A DNA stretch of 64,000 nucleotides, from the NCBI GenBank assembly GCA_963920575.1, contig CAWUCF010000033.1:62001-126000 (forward strand), given 5' to 3'. This stretch comes from Narthecium ossifragum (Eukaryota > Streptophyta > Magnoliopsida > Dioscoreales > Nartheciaceae). The notes under the pieces are model-generated. The model worked only from the letters and a program-made list of their open reading frames with translations. It was not told the DNA's origin and made no database searches. A program made the position numbers and the translations under genes. Positions 36,644 to 46,787 of the stretch are shown one piece after another (positions within the stretch are counted from its first letter, which is position 1; every line of letters begins with the position of its first letter).

Positions 36644-38509
36644 ATGCCTCAGCCTTACAAGCCAGAGCGATGGTACAATTACAACTGCTATACTCGTCGC
36701 TCAGTTCCTGTGGAGGAGATGACGAGGACTCAGTACCGCCGCCACCAGAAGAAGTATGGCCAGATGATGAAGGCCAAGCAAGCCCAGGAAAATAACCCAA
36801 GTCAGGATGAGGAGGTTGAAGAGATTGAAGAAGATGTTGCTGTCTCTAATGCAACAGAGTCGTCAAAGAGCAAGTTTCATCGTCCAAACAAGGATGATGA
36901 TGATGAGACTGGAGCAAAACAAGTGATCAGATTTGGAACACTCCCGTCAGTCATTGTGAACAATTACATCTTGCTAAGCCGCGTTGGACAACAATGTCCA
37001 ACTGAAAGCGACTCAGACATATCCGACATGGCCGATGATGGATCATCAGCCACACTGGTCGAGGAAGATGAAGACACATCGGCTACCTTGGTCGATGAAA
37101 TGGAAAATTCACCCTCAGTGAACTTAGTGCTCGACCAGGACGATGAATACGTCGAGATCGAGGAAAAAATTGACGTCACTGAAGAGGCTTGAAGGAGGAA
37201 TATATCTACAGAGCAACTGTTGAAACAGTTGTATGAAGAATGAAATTCAGCAGTTGGACCAGGTGGCCAGCCAAGTGGCCGATATAATTACCTACGGGTA
37301 TATGGGGACGTGAAGGTGAAGCGTCTCGTTAAGAAGACAGAGGTTGTCGCTCAGATTGTTCCGTCGACGTCGACCACAATTATTCCAACTGGCTGGGGTG
37401 ATGAAGAGCAAGAACCCATGGTCGAGGATGTTGAATGGGTAGAGATAGAAGTACCCATCAAAGTTAATGAGGAAGCAGCGTGAAGAAATATCTCCCAAAA
37501 GAAGCTGTTGATGGATCTCTACAAGGCAGGTAATCCAGCTATCAGTACTCAGGGCCAACCAAGTGGAAAGTTTGATTACTTGGTTTGTTATGGTGATCCC
37601 ATTGTGAAGAAGTGGGTTCCCAAGTCAGATGTTGCCAAGCACAATACGCCAGCAAATGAAGCACCAATCATCCCAACTGGTTGGGACATGGAAGAAACAG
37701 AGGCATAGCAGGAACAACACCAAAAGGATGAACAGTGGCCATCATGGGATGGTCAAGAGAACCCAGAAGTCGTCCAGGTGGCAGCTAAGGCCAAGGGGAA
37801 AGCAGTCAGCCATCAACCTCAGTCATCGGCTAGTTCACACAAGAAAGCCCACCAAGATTTGAACAATGCAGTGTTCGAACGACCTCCAGCAGCAATGACG
37901 CGCCATTTACGGCCTCTTCATATCAAGGCCGAGATCAATGGTGTCCCAGTAAGCAGAGTCCTAATTGATACCGGGGCCGCAGTGAACGTCATCCCTGCAA
38001 AGATGATGAAGAAGCTGCACAAAACCGATAGTGATCTTATCCCCACGGATATCACACTAACCGGATTCAGTGGAGTTCCAGCCCCAGCAAAGGGAATCCT
38101 TCCTTTGGATATTAAGGTTGGAAGTGTCAGAAGAACGACAGCGTTCTTTGTCATGGACTCATCGACCAGCTATAACGTGCTGCTTGGTCGAGACTGGATT
38201 CATGCCAGTCAATGTGTTCCTTCGTCTCTTCACCAATGCTTGTTTTTATGGAACGACCAGGGGAACGTGGAATCGGTTATGGCCGACAACATGCCATATA
38301 GTATGGACACTCATGCCTTGGAGGCATCTTTCTATGACTGCAATTATGGCCCTTTGCAATTCCTTCAGTTTGAAGACACACTCAAGGTAGTCTCTGAGAA
38401 TGGAGTTATGCTAAGGGAGCGTGTAGCAGAGCTGTTCGATCCGGCAAGACCAACCTCAGTGGTCTTTGCACCTAAAGCTGGCCGATCACCGGCCACAAGT
38501 CAGAAATGA
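36644..38509 (+). pseudogene. Gag-protease linker and aspartic protease, four nonsense codons
   Basis: One reading frame runs from the CACTA junction to 38509, interrupted by TGA at 37190, 37241 and 37481 and by TAG at 37706. It begins with a basic, Tyr/Arg-rich piece (KPERWYNYNC), followed by an acidic stretch. Two related modules come next (about 37193-37480 and 37484-37710), each with an RNIS start, a QPSG(R/K)(Y/F)(N/D)YL core and an IIPTGW end. The retropepsin domain follows, with the catalytic LIDTGAAVNVIPA motif (Asp at 37967) and LLGRDWIH (~38180-38203). Retropepsin processes the polyprotein. The frame ends in TGA at 38507-38509, overlapping the ATG of the next ORF. Confidence 0.88.
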
Positions 38510-41500
38510 TGAGTTCAGACTCTGAAAGAAATCAGGCCGCTGTAACGGCCTTAAAAGCCAAGCTAATGGGTTATCAAGTGGAAGCGTTCGCTGCACAAGA
38601 AGAGAACGACTTAGATTGTTTAAAAGAGATTCTCCAAGAAGAAGAGGAAGAAGTCCCCTATGGCAAACGTGGAAATATGCAAGCTCAAGACCCGTTGGAA
38701 GAAATCAATCTTGGTGATGGCACAGAGCATCGTCCAACCTTCATCAGTAAACTTATCGACCAAGAGGTAAGGAACGAACTCATTGCTATTCTACGTTCAT
38801 ATAAAGACTGCTTTGCGTGGGATTATAAAGAGATGCCTGGTTTAGATAGGAATATTGTAGAGCATGAGCTTCCTACTCGGCCAAATTTTAAACCATATAA
38901 GCAAGCGCCTAGACGCTTTGCTCCAAACATAATCCCAGAAGTAAAGAAAGAAATTGAATGATTGTTGAATGCTAACTTTATTAGAACAGCCAGATATGTA
39001 GAATGGCTTTCTAATATAGTGCCAGTTAAGAAGAAAAATGGCAAACTTAGAGTTTGCATAGACTTTAGAAATCTAAACTTGGCTACACCCAAGGATGAGT
39101 ATCCTATGCCATCGGTCGATAATTTAGTTGATTCCACCGCTGGACACGAGATATACTCATTTATGGATGGGTATTCTGGATATAACCAAATTTATATCGC
39201 CGATAATGATGTTCATAAAACGACATTTAGATGTCCAGGATCACTTGGAAGTTATGAATGGGTTGTTATGCCTTTTGGTTTAAAAAACGCTGGTGCTACT
39301 TATCAGCGAGCGATGAACTTGATTTTTCATGATATGATCGGCCACTTTGTTGAAGTTTACGTTGATGACATAGTAGTGAAGTCACCAATTATGGCCGATC
39401 ACTTTTCACAATTGATCAAAACTTTTGAGCGAATGAGAGAATATAATTTAAAGTTAAATCCCTTGAAATGTGCCTTCGGAGTACAGGCAGGGAATTTTCT
39501 TGGTTTTCTCGTCCATCAGCGAGGAATTGAACTTGACCAAAACAAAGCAAAGTCTATAATTGAGGCCAGTCCTCCAAAGACTAAAAAAGAACTGCAAAAG
39601 TTCCTTGGTCAAGTAAATTTTTTGAGACGATTTATCGCTAACTGTGCAGGTAAAACTCAAGAGTTTTCATCGCTCTTGCGATTAATGAATGAAGACGATT
39701 TCGTCTGGGAAGAACGACATCAACAAGCCTTTGAACGCTTGAAGCAATGTTTGTCAACGCCACCAGTTATGGCGCCACCAAGGTTGGAGCAACCCATGAA
39801 GCTTTACATCGCTGCAGCAGACCGATCAATAGGCGGTCTCTTAGCGCAAGAAGGAAGAGATGGAGAAGAGAGAGCAGTATATTATCTAAGTAGACAGTTG
39901 TTACCTTATGAACAAAAGTACTCGGCCATAGAAAAGTTGTGCTTGGCCTTGTATTCTATGTGTACCAAGCCTAGAGCTTATTTAAAACATGTAACAGTCT
40001 ACTTGATATCTAAGTTCAATGTATTGAAATTCTTGTTTTCTCGGCCAATTTTGCACCAACGTATTGGTTATTGGGTTTTAACATTGGCTGAAATTGACAT
40101 TCAATTTGTGTCTCAAAAGGCTGTTAAGGGCCAGGCATTGGCCGATTTTTTAGCTGACCATCCTTGTGTAGATATCCCAAAGGAGTTAGAGCGAGAAATT
40201 GACAACGTATCGCTCACCCCCTGGACTATGTACTTTGATGGTTCTAAAACTATCAGTGGAGCTGGCCTTGGGATCACAATCCTCTCGCCCATTGGACGCA
40301 AATATAAATTTGCGTATACTTTATCGCAATTATGCACTAACAATCAGGCTGAATATGAAGCTCTAATCATCGGCCTAGAGATTTTGTTAGACTTAGGAGT
40401 GTCCACTGTACAAATCAAAGGTGATTCACAATTAGTGATAAATCATATACTTGGACATTATAAATGCCAGAGCGATATCTTAATTCCATTTCATCAAATC
40501 GCTCTAAATTTGTTGAATCGTTTTAACGATTTTGAACTATTATTCGTTCCAAGATTGCAGAACGATGAAGCCAATACCCTTGCCCAAATAGCATCAGGCT
40601 ATAAAGTGTTAAAACACTTGGGGGGCATAAATGACTTCCGTTCTGGTGTAATACAATCTGCACTAGAGCGATATAATCGACCAAACGAAGTAAATCAAAT
40701 CGATAGCCAACCGGATTGGCGAACCCCAATCGTCGATTTCTTGACAGACCCATCGCTTAAGGTTGATAGAAAAATCCGTCTTAAAGCGATGCATTATTTT
40801 TTACAAAACGACGTTTTATATAAACGTCGACCAGATGGAGTCTTATTGCGCCGTTTGCATCCTGATGAAGCTAAATTGACAATGGCCGAGATACATAATG
40901 GTGTTTGTGGAGCACATCAGTCCGGCATCAAAATGCGCTGGCTAATAATGCGCAGTGGCTTTTATTGGCCGCGCATGGGGGAGGAGTGTGCTATATATTC
41001 CAAAGGATGTGAAGCATGCCAAAGACATGGTCCATTACAGCGAGCGCCAGCAAGTGAATTATCGATCATTGTTAAACCTTGGCCATTCAGGTGCTGGGCG
41101 ATAGACATTATAGGAAACATATATCCTCCATCGTCCATGTTGCACAAGTTTGTAATTGTGGCAACAGATTACTTTACTAAATGGGTAGAAGCAATCCCAT
41201 TAAAAAATGTTTCTGATAACCAAGTGATAAATTTCATTTGGGAAAACATTATATGTAGATTTGGCATTCCACAAACAATTGTGTCCGATCAAGGGACAAT
41301 GTTTGTAAGTTCTAAGTTAAAGAATTTTTTGGCTGAATATAAAATTAATATGGCCAATTCTACACCTTACTATGCCCAATCTAATGGACAAGCCGAAGCG
41401 TCCAACAAAACCATCAAGTCAATCATAAGAAAGATGATGGACGATAACCCAAGGCAATGGCATGAAGGTTTATTAAGAGCGTTATGGGCACATAGAACTA

Positions 41501-41964
41501 CACCTAAGTCTAGTACTAAGGTTACGCCTTATCAATTAGTTTATGGTCAAGAGGCGGTGCTACCGGCTGAGATAAATGTTCTATCGCCTAGAGTTATGGA
41601 ACAAGATCGCTCAACTAGTGAAGAATATGAAGAAGCATTAATGTATAATCTTTTAGAGCTTGATGAGCAACGAGCTATTGCCTTAGAGAATATAGAGACA
41701 CAAAAGTTAAAAATGGCCGATATCTACAATAAAAGGGTAGTATCGAAAGAGTTTCAAGAAGGAGATCTAGTTTGGAAAACGATCCTACCTATAGATCGTA
41801 ATGACCCCAAATATGAAAAATGGTCGCCCAATTGGGAAGGACCATACTTGGTCGATCAAGTATTTCCAAATGGATCATATCAACTGAGGAATATTGATGG
41901 TGGATTGCATCGATCGATGATCAATGGTCGATACATTAAAAAGTACTACCCATCAATGGAATAA
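38506..41964 (+). pseudogene. Reverse transcriptase, RNase H x2, integrase; one TGA
   Basis: One frame of about 1150 codons, open except for TGA at 38959-38961, located just before the RT core where a Leu-Leu pair follows. RT has a VCIDFRNLN motif, a VMPFGLKNAGATYQ motif and YVDD at 39358. The first RNase H (LYIAAADRSIGGLL, ~39800) lacks the canonical first Asp, typical of the degenerate RNase H in Tat elements. The second RNase H has FDGS (Asp at 40237) and NNQAEYEALIIGLEIL. Integrase has an H2C2 finger (~40894-41031) and the catalytic triad Asp 41104, Asp 41287, Glu 41395, which is D-60-D-35-E. The frame is -1 relative to the protease ORF, with an ATGA overlap, so either frameshifting/reinitiation or an old indel separates them. 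The protein would copy RNA to DNA and integrate it. Confidence 0.93.
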
Positions 41965-42129
41965 GAGGTATAGAAGAAATACGTCCTTGAGATATGGATG
42001 ATAGCAATTAACAAAATACGTCCTTGAGATTTGGACGATAGCAATTAACAAAATATTGTTCATTACAAAAAATATCGGCCAAAATTTTTTACATTACAAG
42101 TCTTATCGCCCATATCAGACGAGGAAAAA

Positions 42130-45100
42130 TTATCTCTTCAAAGAGAGATTTTGAGATAAAAGAGCAATTTTTTCACGGACTGCTCTAAAATGTTGCTTGT
42201 TCTTTACAAGTTCACCCTTCAACTCGACTTGGCGATCTTTTGAAGAATTCGCCTCCAAAGCAACGTACTCTTGCATCATTTGATTGCTTTCCTCAGCCAG
42301 TTGAGTAGTCTCTCGAAGGAGATAGTTCTTCTGAGTAGTGCACTGGGCGATTTTTTCCTCTAACTCTTTCATTTGGTTCTGGTAACCGAGGATTTCTGAT
42401 TCTTTTTCGCCAATATCATCAGTATTTTTCTGGAGCTGTTTAACGCGATTACTGATGACATCTCTGATATGGGTACGCCGCTCTTGAAGTTCCCCTATAA
42501 GAACTATCTCATTCATCAAGTTGTTTCTCTCAGCAGTCAGACTCTCAATCTTGATCTTGATGTTGTGGATATCGTCCATATCACTGGACGAAAACCCTAA
42601 GACTGTAGGATCCACGGAGAGAAAGGGTGTTATGGCTTTGTCCAGTGCTTCACTATCCAATCTGGTGAAGTCCTCTTCAGGAAGCTTGTCCAAAAATACA
42701 AGACATTGAGATAACGCTCGCCTGAATTCTTCATGTTGACTCCCTTGTGCAACTTTAGGGTCAACAGCCGTTTTTTTGGCAGTCACTATAGCATGCCAAG
42801 AATCCGAGAAGGTCTGGACAATATTCATTAATTGGGCGAGATCGCCCTGAAAAGAACAAGTATTCAGTAAGAGTTAACACTAAAATGGTTGAAAGAATCG
42901 AATTGAGCGATAAAATACCTGTGAAGAGGTGGAACTGGATGGATGAGCAATGGGAGTGACAAAAGATGGAGTTGAAGTCTTCATAGCAGAGGGAGCAGCT
43001 GCAGGGCTTTTGGTGGTCGCCCTTATTAGAACATCAGTAGTTGATGTCAAAGCTTGAGAAGTTGGCGATACAGTATCGGCCATTACTTGTTTAAGGATAC
43101 CGTGGCGGGGTGTTGGAGATGCGTTTATTGCCTCTGTTGATGAGACAATTGGAGAAGTAGCGATGCCCGGTTTAACAGTTTTGGTCGAGAGATCTTCAAC
43201 TTGAGTTGGAGCGACCGGGATGTTAGGAGAAGCTGATACAGAAGATAAACTCGCATTACCAAGGTCTCGTAAAAAACTATACGGACCATGAACGAGTTTT
43301 CTACCAGTTAATGACAAACCTGGTTGAGATGGAGTTGTATTTAAGACATTGAAGATGTTGTTATCGTCTTCATCATCATCTTCTCGGCCAGAGTCTTGGC
43401 CGCTTTTGCTTCCTCGCTTACTAAAAGATTTAAAAGTTAAAAAATGGTCGATAGATCGATCATCAATAGAATAAGGTTATCTATACTTTTAAATTCTTTT
43501 TGGCGAGTCGTTTGAATCTACCACCAGAACGTACATGCGCCGTTGTCTTTGAAGAAGACTTGGCCGAGGAAGTTGGAGGCACGCTCTTATCAGCATGACC
43601 AGGAGACGTTAGAGGATGTTCCTCGACCATTTTACCATGAGAAGTTGGAGGATGTTCCTCGACCATTTTTGATGGAGATGTATCATCTATAACTTCAGGA
43701 ATTTTGGTTGAAGGTTGAGAAGGAGATAAAGAATACAAGGAGCTCGGGGTACTGGAACCCACTTCTGCAGCAGTCCTGAAGACATAAAAGTTTAAATATC
43801 AGAAGAAGAATGTAAACATAACAAGAAATAAAATGTTATGATACTCACGTGGCATGAGCAGATTGACTGCTTCGATGACTGCTGCTGGGAGAATCAACCT
43901 TTTCCTCTACCACTGGCCGAGAGGATGATTGATCTTTTGCAGAGGAAGATGGTTGAGTTTGGACGATAGTTTTTCCCTTACTACGTCTTTTTGTAAGTGG
44001 TTCATCATCCTCATCTTCAGAATTCATCGATTGAGGAGATGATTTATCTTTTGGAGAAGAAGATGGTTGAGGTTGGACGATAGTTTTGCCTTTTCCACTT
44101 TTCTTTTTGGGCGGTGCATCGCCCTCATTGTCTGAACCTATCGATCATATTGTATTAGATGAAGAAAGGATATCAAAAATTCAAGGAGAATGATGAAGAT
44201 ATACCTTTTGTCTTTCGTTTACTTGGTCGATGACTAACAGCCACTTGCTTTTGTCTTTTCTTCTCCCTTGGAGGAATGAACTTTTCAAAAACTAGGTCCT
44301 TGTCAGCAAAGAAAAGATGTTCATCGACCATTTCTTTCCAGCTGTCAGTGATACTAGCTTCAATCTCGCTAGTAGGCTCAAAAGATCTAAGCCTAAACCT
44401 CTTAATGAGGAGCAATTCTCTCTTGTCCACATATATTACTCGCTCCATGTCTGAGAAGACACATCGCCCTCTAGCGACGATATTAAAGCTAAAGTATGGT
44501 GGCACAGGCCAAGATTGTTTAAGGCCAAATTGGCGAGCAGCAAAATTGGGAGCATACACTTCTACTCCACATTTATTGTTTGCCTTGCCCCAAGCTGTAT
44601 CAAAATGAAGATCACGGCCGATAAGAAAAGGGGCCCAAGCCAATATCTTCTCGTCAGACTCTAAGTCTGAGGAAAGATCAAGTAGAGGCTTAATGGACGA
44701 TGGGTGAGATTCAGGATTGTATGGATGATACGAAGAAAAATTGGACAGAGTATAGAAATAATTGAATGCATGTCGAAAAGATTTGGGAATAGGAGATGAA
44801 GAAAGATACAAATGGCCTTGAGTTCTGGGCGATGACGATGAATGCGGCATGTGAAGATCAGGGAAGTAAGCTCTAAGCCATAATTGGACGAGCCATATAG
44901 GACCAAATCCCTTCAAACTACCCCCTTCTCTCAACTACTCAAGGACGAGATACATTCCTCAATAAATGGCTGACAAAATAAAAGGAGCAAGAGAAAAAAT
45001 TTGTTTGCCTGAAGAAAGATCCCGAGCGAGTGGGATATACCCCTTAACAGGTTTTTTGGCAGGAAGGCAAATGACATATTTACACAGCCAATAGTAAATG

Positions 45101-45789
45101 AACGATAATCGTTCAAGAGAATTTGGAGGGCCATTGCTCTCAGACAACTTGGCATAGTAACTAATGAAAAGGCTGTAGTTCTTATCGGCCTCGAAAACGA
45201 TTTCTTTCTTGGACACGTCCATATTGGCCGATACAGACGTACTAAGTGGAGTTAAGCCAGTCAAGAGCGATATGTTCAACACAGTAATGGTGAGCGAACC
45301 AAAGGGAAAGACAAAATTGTTATATTTTGTCGACCAAAAAAGGAGCGACGAAATAAGCAAATTAGAGTCTTGAAGAAGAACCCTGGTGCTCAAGTCAAGG
45401 AAATCTAAGATACCTGCATTAGAAAAAATTGACTTAGTCTCAGAATGGCCAATCATCCTATTATACCATTTGACAAACGTGTCATCAACCAATGGCCATG
45501 AGATGATAGGGTTTTTTGAAGAAAGGAAAGAGAGATTTAGGGTTCCAGAAAAGGGCAAATCGACAGAAGTAGGAAAAGAATGAACAAGAAAAGCCTCCTC
45601 AGCACCAAGGGAAGGATTACTTTCAGGAATGTAACAAGGACCCAAAATACATAACTGAGAGTTAGGATCACCTTCCCGGACCAGATAACCACTCCTTATG
45701 TCATCTGACTTCATGTTCTCATTGAAATCTCCCACAGCGGACATCACCTCTTTCTGCACATCGTTGTCAGCTTTGATCTCACGCACCAT
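42130..45789 (-). pseudogene. Antisense gene of the retrotransposon: plant mobile domain plus coiled coil
   Basis: Five exons with GT-AG borders and matching phases: 45789-44205, 44137-43849, 43775-43487, 43416-42919 and 42846-42130. Exon 1 carries a plant mobile domain (PMD, PF10536-like): SWPLVDDTFVKWYNRM, GILDFLDLS, LLFWSTKYNNFVFPFGSLTI and LLTGLTPL, and further on KGFGPIWLVQLWLRAYFP. Exons 2-4 are Ser/Pro/Lys-rich and probably disordered, with a KGKTIVQ.QPSSS motif twice. Exon 5 is a long predicted coiled coil (IKIKIESLTAERNNLMNEIV onward). Exon 1 has TGA at 44959 and TAG at 44935, so the protein is broken. Antisense genes between pol and the 3' LTR are known in Tat elements, and PMD genes are known to travel with transposons; the function is unknown. 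A TTTATTTAAA near 45931-45940 could be its TATA box. Confidence 0.85.
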
Positions 45790-46130
45790 GATGACGAACG
45801 AGTGTAGACGCCGGAGTTAAGAGGAAAAGAACAAAGAACCGCCGCGAAGGTAGGTGAAGAGCAATAAAACCCAAGGAGACTTGAAGAAGAAGACAGGCGA
45901 AGAAAGTTCTTTCCTGGCTGAAGGAAGGGATTTAAATAAAGGATTTTTTGTCGTTACTTGCCAAAAGCTTTAAATGTCGGATCCCAAAAGATTTGGAAAG
46001 AGAAAAGAAACGGCGCAGCGGTTCTTTTTCCTAAACATCCGCCATGATTAAATTTGAGAACCTAGGCAAAACGGTCAAATCCCGTATGATGCGGTCACCT
46101 CGTCATTAAAGTGTCTCCTCAATTACTGCA
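45790..46130. other. Antisense gene upstream region
   Basis: Non-coding interval between the antisense ATG and the polypurine tract. It holds a TATA-like TTTAAATAAA at 45931-45940 (minus-strand use). No ORF is seen. Confidence 0.5.
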
Positions 46131-46142
46131 TGGGGGGCAAAA
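46131..46142 (+). promoter_or_regulatory. Polypurine tract
   Basis: TGGGGGGCAAAA lies directly before the LTR start TGTTAG. Its position and purine content fit the primer for plus-strand DNA synthesis of an LTR retrotransposon. Confidence 0.85.
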
Positions 46143-46226
46143 TGTTAGCCAAAATAATGGCTAACTCATTAATGACGGACATGTAAGCAATAAGCAATTA
46201 CTAAATGGACGATAACTATATAATCT

Positions 46227-46360
46227 TATCGACCAGATGAAACCTATCGACCAAATGAACGATAGAATCTATCGACCAAATGGACGATAAAATATCGACC
46301 AAATGAAACGATGGAATCTATCGACCAAAATGGACGATAGAATTTTAACCAAATTGACGA
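46227..46360 (+). repeat. U3 tandem motif TATCGACCAAATG
   Basis: TATCGACCAAATG and close variants recur about every 25 bp (46227, 46244, 46269, 46293, 46319, a weaker one near 46346), alternating with GGACGATAGAA-like segments. Short tandem motifs in U3 are often enhancer-like; that is inference. Confidence 0.8.
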
Positions 46361-46685
46361 TATCGTCCATATGGCACCATCATTTAAAGGACTATGGACG
46401 ATCATCGCCCAAAAGTCACAATTGGACATGTTACTCAATTTTATCGTCCAAAAGCAATTAACACGTGTGCCAAATATGGTTAAAAAACACATGCAGGTAT
46501 GACATGGACAAGAAACGATAAGTAAGCCAGCGTAATCATGACGTATGCAATGAACGAGAATCGACCACGTGTACTCTCCAAACCAGACACAGACGTGGGA
46601 GAAGCTGTTACGGAGCAGTTCGCACACGATCTCCTCTTTCCACGCCATCAACCCTCAAGGCGGGAGCAGTTATTCAGTTCCTTAA

Positions 46686-46694
46686 TATAAATAG
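46686..46694 (+). promoter_or_regulatory. LTR TATA box
   Basis: TATAAATAG followed by CT-rich sequence, the standard plant LTR promoter arrangement. Transcription would start about 30 bp downstream, near 46720. Confidence 0.75.
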
Positions 46695-46781
46695 CTTCTC
46701 TTCTCCACTGTAAACCCCCTCGACAACTTGTAACCTGCTCTTAAGCATGGCTTTCGTTTCTTTTGTATCTGTAAGTTGATT

Positions 46782-46787
46782 AATAAA
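46782..46787 (+). terminator. LTR polyadenylation signal
   Basis: AATAAA about 95 bp after the TATA box, within the expected R region of the LTR. Confidence 0.6.

Noticed and set aside
37918..41147. Several short minus-strand ORFs inside protease/RT/integrase
   Set aside because: Shadows of the conserved pol frame.
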